Positions 32,002-41,096 of a stretch of DNA of 64,000 nt are shown here, in pieces (within the stretch, counting starts at the first letter, position 1; each line of letters starts with the position of its first letter). The notes beneath the pieces were generated by a model. It was given only the letters and a program-made list of their open reading frames with translations, was not told the DNA's origin and did no database searches. Origin of the DNA: Chroococcidiopsis sp. TS-821. GTDB taxonomy: Bacteria > Cyanobacteriota > Cyanobacteriia > Cyanobacteriales > Chroococcidiopsidaceae. The stretch covers positions 62,001-126,000 of the forward strand of contig NZ_MVDI01000009.1 in the NCBI RefSeq assembly GCF_002939305.1, in the 5' to 3' direction. The position numbers and the translations under genes are program-made.

Positions 32002-33147
32002 TCAACTCACTGCGGGAAACAATGCACAAGCGTGCGGCGATGCGAGTTCCAGATAAATTTGTTGTCCTTGTTGCAGCGGACGCGATCCAGGAAGGCGCGG
32101 TTGTGTCACCTTAACTTTGGTGTTAGGTGCGATTTGCACCTCGTATGCCATCACAGCCCCTAACGGTAAACACATTTCGACGATGGTTGGTAGAGAATGC
32201 GTACTAGGTTGCGTTTGAATTCGCAAGTTTTCTGGTCGGACTGCGAGCAAGACATCGTTATGCGATTGTAATGTATCGTGATTGGCAACTCGTAGTTTTC
32301 CGCCGCCTGGAACTTCTACCACGCAATCTGAAGTATCGCGTTCGACAAGTTTACCTGGTAGAAGGTTACACGTACCCACAAAGGTACTGACAAACAGTGT
32401 GGCAGGTTGGTCGTAGATTTGACTTGGAGTACCAAATTGATGAATGGTTCCCTGCGACATAACTGCAATGCGATCCGACATACTCATGGCTTCTTCTTGG
32501 TCGTGAGTCACCAGAATCGCTGTAATTCCTTGTTCTTTGAATAAACGACGAATTTCAATTTGCATATCAAGGCGCAGATTTTTATCCAATGCGCTGAAAG
32601 GCTCATCTAAGAGCATCAGTTTCGGTTCTACGGCTAAAGCCCGCGCGATCGCAACTCGCTGTTGTTGTCCGCCGGATAATTCACTCGGATACCGCTTGGC
32701 AAGATGACCGAGTTGCACAAGTTCGAGCATCTCGCCAACTTTATTGGCAACTCTACCACGCGGCACGCGGTTAGCACGCAAGCCATATGCCACGTTGTCC
32801 CAAACACTCATGTGGGGAAACAAGGCGTAGTTTTGAAAGACAATTCCTACACCCCGCTGCTTGGGTGAAAGTGCGCCTACCGATTGACCATCGATCAGAA
32901 TTCTGCCAGAAGTTGGTTTGAGAAAGCCAGAAATAATTCGCAGCAGCGTTGTTTTACCACAACCACTTGGACCTAGTAAGGAGACGAATTCACCTGGTTG
33001 AATATTCAAATGAATATCTTGCAGCGCCACCATGTCTCCAAAACGATGCACGATCTCCTCAAGCGCTAAGCTATGACCAGAGTAGACTTCACGAGATTGA
33101 ACTGGAACAGGGCTGGTGACTAAGTCAATATGCTTTACCGATTCCAT
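32002..33147 (-). CDS. ABC transporter ATPase, PotA/FbpC type
   Basis: 381 residues: an ATPase domain (about 25-260) and a C-terminal TOBE-type regulatory domain. Walker A LLGPSGCGKTTLLR, Q-loop FQNYALFPHMSVWDNVAYGL, signature LSGGQQQRVAIARAL, Walker B LMLLDEPFSALD and the switch His in LVTHDQEEAMSM are all present. It is the first gene of a minus-strand operon that continues through binding proteins, permeases, hydroxyisourate hydrolase, flavin reductase and amidase. It is divergent from binding-protein copy 4 across a 359-bp spacer that holds the TGTATACA operator candidate. Confidence 0.93.
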   Translation of the reverse strand: MESVKHIDLVTSPVPVQSREVYSGHSLALEEIVHRFGDMVALQDIHLNIQPGEFVSLLGPSGCGKTTLLRIISGFLKPTSGRILIDGQSVGALSPKQRGVGIVFQNYALFPHMSVWDNVAYGLRANRVPRGRVANKVGEMLELVQLGHLAKRYPSELSGGQQQRVAIARALAVEPKLMLLDEPFSALDKNLRLDMQIEIRRLFKEQGITAILVTHDQEEAMSMSDRIAVMSQGTIHQFGTPSQIYDQPATLFVSTFVGTCNLLPGKLVERDTSDCVVEVPGGGKLRVANHDTLQSHNDVLLAVRPENLRIQTQPSTHSLPTIVEMCLPLGAVMAYEVQIAPNTKVKVTQPRLPGSRPLQQGQQIYLELASPHACALFPAVS

Positions 33148-33271
33148 GATTTATTTACACTAAGTAGGGTTTATATCAGCGTCGCAATATAATTTGCAAT
33201 AATTCGACATCTTACTTTGTGCAGATTGTGTATTCGTTCAACAGAAATATTAAACTAATGATTGACTAGGA

Positions 33272-33286
33272 TACTGTATACAAAAA
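33272..33286. promoter_or_regulatory. Candidate GntR-type operator (TACTGTATACAAAAA), copy B
   Basis: Identical over 15 bases to 21968-21982, including the palindrome TGTATACA at 33275-33282. It is 125 bp upstream of potA and 221 bp upstream of binding-protein copy 4, so a repressor bound here could control both directions. Its sharing with the gntR-fusion promoter suggests the same regulator. Confidence 0.55.
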
Positions 33287-33380
33287 AGCATGATGTATCA
33301 CAGACAACAAAATTTTCAGCGTTGTTGAGCGATAAACAAATTGCATACAGTCTACAGCAATAACGAAGTGTGAATATCAA

Positions 33381-33392
33381 TTGCTATAGCAA
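33381..33392. promoter_or_regulatory. 12-bp palindrome TTGCTATAGCAA
   Basis: A perfect palindrome extended imperfectly by CAATT/AAATTG. Its core TGCTATAGCA also occurs at 41301-41310. It could be a protein site or part of a dispersed repeat; position in the divergent spacer favours a regulatory role only weakly. Confidence 0.35.
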
Positions 33393-33506
33393 ATTGTCTC
33401 TGGACACATTAAAGAATCTGATTGCCATACTGTCGTTATTTTTACTAACTTTCCTGCTGCCAAGCTGTATCTTCATGCTTACTTTGGAACGCTCAGAAAA
33501 CGACTT

Positions 33507-34586
33507 ATGTCTGATTTAATACGGATGTCGCGTCGCGCTCTTTTGGGTGCTGGACTTTTTGCAGGAACAAGCTTATTACTCAAAGGTTGTGGTGGAAACG
33601 AAGCCTCGCAAGGCAACGGTGGTAGACTTGTTGCCGCAACTTTTACCGGAAGTTGGGAAGAAGCACACCGAACGATTTTAGTGCCTTATTTTACCCAAAA
33701 AATGGGAGCTACAGTCAACTTAGTACCACAACTAGCGATTGACCAAGTTGCACAACTCACAGCATCAGCAAATAGCCCGCCGTACGACGTGACGCTCTTA
33801 GATGAAGGACCATTTCGCAATGCTCCAGTCGAGCAAATTTTACAACCTTTTCCCGTTGACCTGAGTGAAAACTTTCAAGATCTGTTACCAGAGTATCAAA
33901 CAAAAGCAGATCAATGGGGACCGACAATAGCTGTGCAAGCAATTGGCATTGGCTACAACACCGATCGCATTTCTACACCGCCGACATCGTGGGAAGATTT
34001 ATGGAAGCCAGAATACGCAGGTCGTCTTGGGCTTGTGAGCATGCAAAGTACCGTAGGAACAGCTTTTATGGTGCAACTTGCGCGGATGCGCGGTGGTGGG
34101 GAAAACAATATTGAACCTGCTTTTGAGGCAATTCGCGAAATTTTACCCAACGTTGCTGCGGTTGCGTCTAATCCTGGTGCGCTTTCGGTTTTGTTTCAGC
34201 AAGGTGAAATTGATATTGCCCCGCATTATTTAAACAATATGGCTCCGCTTACAGCCGCAGGAACTCCAGTTGATTGGGTTGTTCCGCAAGAAGGCGCGCT
34301 TTTGATTAGCCCGTCGATGCACATTGTCAGGAATCCCAGAGAACGCGAACTCGCTGCTGCGTACATTGATGCAGCCATTAGCCCAGAGGTACAAACGCAA
34401 ATGGCATCAGCACCTTATTATTTTGTACCAACGAATAGCAAAGCTCAAATTTCTGGTTTCATTGCTGAAAGACTAGGTAGTACAACTGAAGCAGTTGTTG
34501 ATAAGCTTGTGCCGCTTGATTGGCAAACAATCAGTAAAAACTTGCCAACGTGGATTGAACGCTTCAACCGTGAAGTTGTGGTTTAA
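33507..34586 (+). CDS. PotD-type ABC substrate-binding lipoprotein, copy 4
   Basis: 359 residues. The signal MSRRALLGAGLFAGTSLLLKGC has the twin-arginine-like pair and lipobox. Mature blocks are LVAATFTGSWEEAHRTILVPYF, PPYDVTLLDEGPF and AIGIGYNTDRISTPPTSWEDL, and the tail is PTWIERFNREVVV. It is transcribed away from the ATPase, and is followed after three bases by an amidohydrolase, so binding and hydrolysis of the same compound is likely. It must use the PotBC permeases of the opposite-strand operon, as no other set is near. Confidence 0.88.
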   Translation: MSDLIRMSRRALLGAGLFAGTSLLLKGCGGNEASQGNGGRLVAATFTGSWEEAHRTILVPYFTQKMGATVNLVPQLAIDQVAQLTASANSPPYDVTLLDEGPFRNAPVEQILQPFPVDLSENFQDLLPEYQTKADQWGPTIAVQAIGIGYNTDRISTPPTSWEDLWKPEYAGRLGLVSMQSTVGTAFMVQLARMRGGGENNIEPAFEAIREILPNVAAVASNPGALSVLFQQGEIDIAPHYLNNMAPLTAAGTPVDWVVPQEGALLISPSMHIVRNPRERELAAAYIDAAISPEVQTQMASAPYYFVPTNSKAQISGFIAERLGSTTEAVVDKLVPLDWQTISKNLPTWIERFNREVVV

Positions 34587-34589
34587 CTA

Positions 34590-36107
34590 ATGAGCACGCC
34601 AAAAACGGATAAATTGCTCGTTAAAAATGCTTTGGTACTAGCATCAGGGGATGCACCAGCGCGATCGCAGACAGATATTTTAATTGACAAAGGAACGATT
34701 GTCACCGTTGCTACGAATATAGCGATTCCTCCAGGCTGTACCGTCATTGATGCAACAGGGCTATTAATCGCTCCTGGTTGGATTAATGGACACTTTCATT
34801 CGCACGAACATTTTCATAAAGGACGATTTGACAACTTACCGCTTGAGTTGTGGATGCACTTTGTGCGTCCGCCAATTGCACCGCCACCACTCACACCAGA
34901 GCAAGTGTATCTGCGAACGACGATCGGCGCGATCGAAGCAATTCGCACAGGAACAACGTTTGTTGTTGATGATGTCAATCACGCTCCTCATTATTCTATG
35001 GAGTGTATTGATGCGGTTTTTCAAGCTTATGAAGATATCGGGCTACGCGCATTAGTGAGCGTGAGTTTATACGATCTGCCGTTTTACCGTACCGTACCTT
35101 TCTTTGATGAAGAAATGCCAGTGCATCTGCGCGAACAACTCGATCGCCAAGCGTTACCGAATCGCGATCGCCTATTAAATATTGCGCAACACCTAGCACA
35201 AACGCGCCATCCAAATCAACACCGAGTCGGGTATATCGTTGCACCTTCAGCACCGCAGCGTTGTAGTCAATCTTTTCTCGTTGAGCTTGAAAAACTTGCA
35301 AAAACGTACGATTTACCCCTCATGCTGCATTTACTCGAAACGCGTTTGCAAGCGGTTACGGGTCAATTATTTTACCAGCGTTCGATGACCGAGTATTTAG
35401 CCGATTTGGGTTTTTTAAGCGATCGCGTTGCTTTGCAGCATTGTGTTTGGCTAACACCACATGACGTGGAACTGATTGCTGAATCAGGAGCGAGTGTTGT
35501 TTACAATCCACTATCTAACCTCAAACTCGGTAGCGGTAGAATGGCGGTACGGGCAATTCAAGATGCAGGAGTGAATATTGCGCTTGCGAGTGATGGCTGC
35601 GGATCGCGAGATAGTCTCAATATGCTCTCTGTCGTACAGGCGGTGGCGATGCTCAATAAGTCACCGACAACCGCTCCAGAACACTGGATTTCTGCCGAAG
35701 AAGCGTTTGAGTTGGCAACAGTAGGTGGGGCTAAAGCCTTTGGCGTTGCGCAACTCGGAAAAATTGCCCCAGGCTACAAAGCTGATTTTGTCGGCTACCG
35801 ACTCGATGCGCTATCGTTTGTACCGTTGAATCATCCATTACGACAACTCGTGTATGCAGAAACAGGTGCTGCTGTTGATTTAGTTGTTGTCGATGGCGTT
35901 GCTGTGATGCGTGACAGTAAGTTGACTCAAGTGAACGAGCAAGCTTTGATTGCAGCAATCTGCGAAGTACACCATCAAATCTTACCCGCGATTCAATCTT
36001 CTGAAGCAACGGTACAAACTTTCTTACCCTACTACCGCCGAATTTACGATCGCTGCTTAGCCTATAACATCGATCCAGCGATTTTGACGCCTGACAATCG
36101 CGAATAG
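34590..36107 (+). CDS. Amidohydrolase, ATZ/TRZ (SsnA, guanine deaminase-like) family, second copy
   Basis: 505 residues. Ligands: NGHFHSHEHFHKG near residue 67 (H-x-H and extra His), MLHLLETRLQ near residue 246 (His and deaminase-type Glu), LQHCVWLTPHD and ALASDGCGSRDSLNM near residue 333. The C-terminal sandwich includes GKIAPGYKADFVGY. It belongs to the same broad family as the protein at 16180-17724 but is clearly diverged. It starts three bases after binding-protein copy 4 and is probably translated with it. Substrate is likely a ring amide or aminated purine-like compound; the exact one is unknown. Confidence 0.86.
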   Translation: MSTPKTDKLLVKNALVLASGDAPARSQTDILIDKGTIVTVATNIAIPPGCTVIDATGLLIAPGWINGHFHSHEHFHKGRFDNLPLELWMHFVRPPIAPPPLTPEQVYLRTTIGAIEAIRTGTTFVVDDVNHAPHYSMECIDAVFQAYEDIGLRALVSVSLYDLPFYRTVPFFDEEMPVHLREQLDRQALPNRDRLLNIAQHLAQTRHPNQHRVGYIVAPSAPQRCSQSFLVELEKLAKTYDLPLMLHLLETRLQAVTGQLFYQRSMTEYLADLGFLSDRVALQHCVWLTPHDVELIAESGASVVYNPLSNLKLGSGRMAVRAIQDAGVNIALASDGCGSRDSLNMLSVVQAVAMLNKSPTTAPEHWISAEEAFELATVGGAKAFGVAQLGKIAPGYKADFVGYRLDALSFVPLNHPLRQLVYAETGAAVDLVVVDGVAVMRDSKLTQVNEQALIAAICEVHHQILPAIQSSEATVQTFLPYYRRIYDRCLAYNIDPAILTPDNRE

Positions 36108-36133
36108 TACTAAATCTTTGGACATCTACAATT

Positions 36134-36470
36134 CTAGGAATTCGAGGAGGTTGAAGCTGTAGAGGCGGCGATCGCACTAATTATTCCTGCATTAACTGCG
36201 GTTTGTACATCTACAACCGTATCAGAAACTGCTTTACCCATTTGTTCGCCTTTGGCGATCGCTGCAATTCGCCGCCGCGCTTCGCGTCGTTCTGCTCGTC
36301 CAAATAGATATTGCGTTAGGTGACAAGCTTTAATCAAGCTAATCAGTGCTTCAGCACTGCGCTGCGCCAATTAAACCGTAAGGAAGAGATGCAGCAGCAG
36401 ACGAAACAACGCGTCCTTTTTCATTATCGAGTGCTAGAAGCATGAGATCTTGAGCTAACAATTGCATCAT
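36134..36470 (-). pseudogene. GPP34-family (Golgi phosphoprotein 3-like) gene with a large internal deletion
   Basis: A good ribosome site (GAGG) precedes ATGATG at 36470. The first 37 residues read LLAQDLMLLALDNEKG then VVSSAAASLPYGLIGAA, the N-terminus of GPP34 proteins. The frame then breaks (TGA a few codons on). In another frame, from about 36370, comes SAEALISLIKAC, FGRAERREARRRIAAIAKGE and GKAVSDTVVDVQTAV, the GPP34 C-terminus. The roughly 100 central residues, including the lipid-binding core, are missing. The deletion point is within a few bases of 36360-36372. The family binds phosphoinositides in eukaryotes; the bacterial role is unknown. Confidence 0.78.
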
Positions 36471-37019
36471 TACCTCGACTAGCATCCACCCTTCGATCCT
36501 AGTTCACTCAGAATGAAGACGATTTCTAGAGGCAATTACGCACCACGTCTGAAGCGATCGCGGTTCTCTTAAATAGGTACAAGTACGCTTTTTAGCAGTA
36601 ACACAGGCAATTTGCTAGTCATCAGTGCAGAACGCGATCAATAATGAGAGATGTTGTAAAGGTCTGTAAAATTCCCGATCGCGCACTTGGGAGAAAGACC
36701 GTTTCTTGTAATTAATGATTAACGATGGACTTAGCTTATTTTTAACAAAGAGCCGTGCTTTTGAGCTTAAAACATAAAGCGTTCTAGCGCCGTAAAAATT
36801 GATGGTGGTAGTGGGTAAAGTACTAGATAGCTTGAGTAGGGTTTTCTAGCTGTTTGGAGAAAGACAATTTGATTCGAGAACTGCGACGAGCAATAAAGCT
36901 GTTTCAGGAAAAATTTGCCGATATACGAGTAATAGTTGGCAGAAAGACGCTGCACCAACACGTTTGGCACTCAAGCAAGTTGTTATTCTCAACATATTCT
37001 ATGGCAGGAGAGCAAAAAC
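36471..37019. other. Non-coding region upstream of the hybrid kinase
   Basis: 549 bp with no coding frame I can support. It contains several HIP1-related GCGATCGC/GATCGC words and an AT-rich stretch (GTAATTAATGATTAACGATG near 36700) that could hold the kinase promoter. The open frame of the kinase extends upstream to 36936, but that part has no family resemblance. Confidence 0.5.
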
Positions 37020-40000
37020 GTGAGCGTTGAGGGAATGACTAGAAAAGTTTTCAGCGGTGTTCAACTACTTCCCTATCATGCGATTGGTGCTGTTACTGTT
37101 GCCGTAGGGCTAACCTTACTGTTGAATTCGCAGCTTCATTTCGCCTCAATGCTTTTGTTTTTCATCGGCTTGGGTTCTGGATTACTGGCGGCTGTTTTGT
37201 CTAAGCAAGAAGCGCAGCATCGCCAGGCGCTACTAGAAGCTGAAATAGCAAATAGGCAAATTGAAACGATTTTGTCAAGTATTAGTGATGGATTTTATGT
37301 TCTCGATCCTGAGTGGCGATTTACCTACGTTAGCGATCGCTACTGTGAAATGGTAGGAATGCCGCAGTCATCGCTGCTAGGACAGAACATTTGGCATTTA
37401 TTTCCAGATGCCGTTAACACGGATGTTTACGAGCAATTCCAGCACGCAATCCGCGAACAAACGCCGCTTCAGTTTGACTATTTTTACTCGCCTTGGAATT
37501 GTTGGTACGAGCATCGCATTTATCCTTCACCAACACTAACGGTTGTTCTGAGTGATATCACCGTTCGCAAACAGGCAGAACTGCTGCTAGTTGAGCAGAA
37601 AAAGCTGCTAGAACTCATTGCTTTAGGACGTCCCTTAGAAGAGTGTCTCTTCGCGCTGTGTGCGAGTGTACCCAAGCTCAATCCAAATACACGCGCTTGC
37701 TTTTTACTCGTTGATGCGCAACAGGCATTTAAGAGTGCGATCGCTCCAGATTTGCCACCGTCGTTCGCGCAAGGAATCAAAAATACTTCAATTCACGACC
37801 TGTGTAACGATACAGCAAACTGGCGCGATTTATGCCGAGCGCACGGTATTTTAGCGTATCATTCTGTACCTGTGTTAGGTAATGATAATTTACCACTAGG
37901 GTTTTTTATGCTGTGCTGCAACGCAGCGCGGACGCCGAGTGATTGGGAAGTTCAGCTAGCAAGGTTCGGCGCTCAAGTTGCCAATATTATCTGCAAGCGC
38001 GATCGCGAGAAACGCTGGCACGACGACGTGGCAAATTATGCTCCCACGATCGTTTTGATAACAGATTTCACTGGCTACTGTAGCTTTTTAAGCCAAACCT
38101 GGTACGATTTTTCTGGTTTAACCGAACAGACAAGTTTAGGATTCGGCTGGCTCGATGCAGTGCATCCCGACGATCGCGGTGCTGCTCAAACTGCTTTTCT
38201 CGACGCCAGCAAACGCGGTGAGGCATTTCACATCGAGTACCGCTTGCGCCGTCAAGATGGTCAATATCGTTGGGTAATCAATGTCGCAAATCCTTCGTTT
38301 GGCGCGGATGGTCAACTTCAAGGATTTATTAGTTGTGTTGTTGATATTAGCGATCGCAGACAAATCGAAGCAGAACTGCAACGCAAAAACCAAACGCTGC
38401 AAACGCTTCTTGCCGCATCACCCTTAGCGATCGTTGTACTTGATACAAACTATACTATCCAGCTTTGGAATCCAGCGGCAGAGCAGTTATTTGGCTGGAA
38501 TGAAGCAGAAGTGTTGAATCAACCACTGCCGATTGTACCAGAAGAAAAACTGGATGAATGCGATCGAATCCGCCAAGGAATTCTCCATGGAGACACGTTT
38601 ACTAATATCGAAACTTATCGCCGCAAACGCGATGGCTCGCATATAGCCGTTAGCATTTCGGCGGCTCCTTTCGATGAGGACAGCAAAGGCATCAACAAGA
38701 TTTTACTGATTTATCAAGACATTACCGAAAGCAAGCAAGCTGAAAAAGCTTTAAGGGAAAGTGAAGAACGCCTACGACTAGCGACAGAAGGTGCCAATTT
38801 GGGGATGTGGTACTGGGATGTCGCCAACGATACGCTGACTTGGACAGACCGCGCAAAAGCTATGTTTGGTTTGCCTGCGGATACTCAAATGTCGATGCAG
38901 GTTTTTCTAGAAGCAGTGCATCCTGACGATCGCGATCGCGTCCAAAAAGTAATGAATGCGTTACAAGCAGGTCAAATACATACAGAAGTTGAATATCGAA
39001 CGCTTTGGGCAGATGGTACCGTGCGTTGGATTTTAGCAAAGGGTGATTGTTCTCATCACAAAAGTGGCACTCTGCTGGCAGCGCGGGGGGTGTTAATGGA
39101 TATTACCGCGCTCAAACACGCAGAGATAGAACGCGAGCAACTGCTGCAACGCGAACAAGCCTTACGCTCGGCTGCTGAAGCTGCGGAATCTAAACTGCAA
39201 GAGGTTTTAGCAAGCATTCGCGAAGATTTTGTTTTATTTGACCGCGATTGGCGAATTGTCTATCTTAACGAGCAAGCTGCTACAGACTTGGGAATGTTGC
39301 GGGAAGATGCTTTAAATAAGAATATGTGGGAGCTATTTCCCGATTTGGTTGGGACGCCATTTTACGATCGCCTGCATCAAGTCATGCGCGATCGCGTTCC
39401 AGTGCAATTTGAATATTACTATCCGCTTTGGGATCGCTGGTTTGAAAACCGCGTGTATCCAACTCCTGATGGCATCGTGAATCTTTGTACTAATATTACT
39501 GAGCGCAAACGCACTGAAGCCGAACTGCGGCAAAAAAATGCAATTTTAGATGTTATTAACGAATTAGCGCCCACACCAATTTTTGTCAAAGACCGCCAAG
39601 GACGCATTATTTACGCCAATCCAGCTACGCTGGCAGTATTGAACAAATCGGCTGCGGAAGTCATCGGCTATCGCGATCGCGAATTATACGCCTTGCCTGA
39701 ACTAGGGGCAATCGTCACCGATAACGACCAACGGATTATGGAATCGGGAAAAACAGAAGTTGTCGAAGAATCTCCGGATGGAGTGCGGACGTTTCTAGGG
39801 ATAAAAGTGCCTTACCGCAACGAAGCTGGTGAAGTTATTGGGTTGATTGGGATATCCAATGATATTACGGCACGCGTCCAACTAGAGCGCGATCGCGAAC
39901 GAATTTTGCAACAAGAACAAGCCGCACGCGAAGCAGCAGAAAAAGCAAATCGCATCAAAGACGAATTTCTGGCTGTACTTTCGCACGAGTTGCGATCGCC

Positions 40001-41096
40001 ACTTAACCCAATTCTTGGTTGGACAAAGTTACTGCAATCAGGTAAACTCGACGCGAATACAACCGCACAAGCACTCGCCACTATCGAACGCAACGCCAAG
40101 CTGCAAACAGAACTCATCGATGACTTACTCGATGTGTCGCGGATTCTCCAAGGCAAACTTACGCTCAATATTCGTCCTATTGATTTAGTGTCGGTAGTAG
40201 AAGCTGCGATCGAAACTGTGAGTTTAGCCGCCACTACCAAAGCAATTGCAATCCAAACAACTTGCGATGCCAACATAGAAGTTGCAGGAGATCCAAACCG
40301 CTTGCAGCAAGTGGTGTGGAACCTTGTTTCTAATGCGGTGAAGTTTACTCCCTCCGGTGGGCAGGTTGCGGTATGCTTAACTCGCGTTGGAACTCAAGCG
40401 GAAATTCGCGTCAGCGATACGGGTAAAGGGATTGCGTCGCAGTTTTTGCCACACGTGTTCGACTACTTCCGCCAAGAAGACAGTGCGACAACGCGGCAGT
40501 TTGGTGGATTGGGGTTGGGACTTGCGATCGTGCGTCACTTAGTCGAACTGCACGGCGGTACAGTAACCGCAGATAGCCCAGGAGAAGGACGCGGAGCCAC
40601 CTTTACTGTCCGTTTACCATTATCAACAGCAACAGCGCCGAAGGCACCTCAACCGTCATTATTTACCACAAGCGAGGAGCAATTGACAGGAATTCGAGTG
40701 CTTGTTGTCGATGATGATGCAGATATGCGCGAGGTGGTGAGTTTTGTGCTTAAGCAATCGGGTGCTGAAGTTATAAGTGTGGCGAATGCCACAGCAGCTT
40801 TAGCAACGCTAGCATCTTTTCAGCCAGAAATTCTCTTGAGTGATATTGGCATGCCAGAAATTGATGGCTATATGCTAATGCGAAAAGTGCGCGCGCTGTC
40901 ACCAGAACAAGGAGGACATATTTTAGCGATCGCACTAACGGCATATGCTGCCGAGTTTGACCAAAAACAAGCGCTGCAAGCTGGTTTTCAACGACATCTT
41001 ACTAAACCGATTGAACCTGACGTGCTAGTCAAGGAAATTGTCCAGTTACTGCATGATAATAGAAGTCAGGGTTCAAAAATCGGAGATCAGAGTTAA
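37020..41096 (+). CDS. Membrane PAS/GAF hybrid sensor histidine kinase with receiver
   Basis: About 1358 residues from GTG 37020 (GGAG ten bases upstream; ATG 37035 is an alternative). Two membrane helices (about 18-37, 41-62) precede PAS (80-185), a GAF-like domain (190-330), PAS (340-460), PAS (461-580), PAS (584-715), PAS (730-840) and PAS (842-970). HisKA has the phospho-His in LSHELRSP (about 988). The ATPase domain has N-box NLVSNAVKF (about 1101), DTGKGI and GGLGLGLAI. The C-terminal receiver has VVDDDAD and acceptor Asp in LSDIGMP (about 1273), with the Lys in LTKPI. The first and fifth PAS domains share F/Y-x-x-LW-x-x-W-F/Y-E and are probably duplicates. Signal unknown; no partner regulator is adjacent. 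Confidence 0.93.
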   Translation: MSVEGMTRKVFSGVQLLPYHAIGAVTVAVGLTLLLNSQLHFASMLLFFIGLGSGLLAAVLSKQEAQHRQALLEAEIANRQIETILSSISDGFYVLDPEWRFTYVSDRYCEMVGMPQSSLLGQNIWHLFPDAVNTDVYEQFQHAIREQTPLQFDYFYSPWNCWYEHRIYPSPTLTVVLSDITVRKQAELLLVEQKKLLELIALGRPLEECLFALCASVPKLNPNTRACFLLVDAQQAFKSAIAPDLPPSFAQGIKNTSIHDLCNDTANWRDLCRAHGILAYHSVPVLGNDNLPLGFFMLCCNAARTPSDWEVQLARFGAQVANIICKRDREKRWHDDVANYAPTIVLITDFTGYCSFLSQTWYDFSGLTEQTSLGFGWLDAVHPDDRGAAQTAFLDASKRGEAFHIEYRLRRQDGQYRWVINVANPSFGADGQLQGFISCVVDISDRRQIEAELQRKNQTLQTLLAASPLAIVVLDTNYTIQLWNPAAEQLFGWNEAEVLNQPLPIVPEEKLDECDRIRQGILHGDTFTNIETYRRKRDGSHIAVSISAAPFDEDSKGINKILLIYQDITESKQAEKALRESEERLRLATEGANLGMWYWDVANDTLTWTDRAKAMFGLPADTQMSMQVFLEAVHPDDRDRVQKVMNALQAGQIHTEVEYRTLWADGTVRWILAKGDCSHHKSGTLLAARGVLMDITALKHAEIEREQLLQREQALRSAAEAAESKLQEVLASIREDFVLFDRDWRIVYLNEQAATDLGMLREDALNKNMWELFPDLVGTPFYDRLHQVMRDRVPVQFEYYYPLWDRWFENRVYPTPDGIVNLCTNITERKRTEAELRQKNAILDVINELAPTPIFVKDRQGRIIYANPATLAVLNKSAAEVIGYRDRELYALPELGAIVTDNDQRIMESGKTEVVEESPDGVRTFLGIKVPYRNEAGEVIGLIGISNDITARVQLERDRERILQQEQAAREAAEKANRIKDEFLAVLSHELRSPLNPILGWTKLLQSGKLDANTTAQALATIERNAKLQTELIDDLLDVSRILQGKLTLNIRPIDLVSVVEAAIETVSLAATTKAIAIQTTCDANIEVAGDPNRLQQVVWNLVSNAVKFTPSGGQVAVCLTRVGTQAEIRVSDTGKGIASQFLPHVFDYFRQEDSATTRQFGGLGLGLAIVRHLVELHGGTVTADSPGEGRGATFTVRLPLSTATAPKAPQPSLFTTSEEQLTGIRVLVVDDDADMREVVSFVLKQSGAEVISVANATAALATLASFQPEILLSDIGMPEIDGYMLMRKVRALSPEQGGHILAIALTAYAAEFDQKQALQAGFQRHLTKPIEPDVLVKEIVQLLHDNRSQGSKIGDQS

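Larger units (their letters stand above)
33148..33506. promoter_or_regulatory. Divergent promoter region between potA and binding-protein copy 4
   Basis: 359 bp, AT-rich, no coding frame. It holds the TACTGTATACAAAAA operator candidate (33272-33286), further half-site-like words TGATGTATCAC (33291-33301) and TTGCATACAG (33341-33350), and the 12-bp palindrome TTGCTATAGCAA (33381-33392). No unambiguous -35/-10 pair was picked. Confidence 0.55.

Noticed and set aside
26043-34586. Naming the importer a spermidine/putrescine transporter
   Set aside because: PotD-type similarity covers polyamine, iron and other ligands. The neighbouring genes are ring and amide hydrolases, with no polyamine gene.
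36936-37019. The upstream ATG extension of the hybrid kinase
   Set aside because: The extra 28 codons are polar, lack family resemblance and have no ribosome site, while GTG 37020 has GGAG at a good distance.
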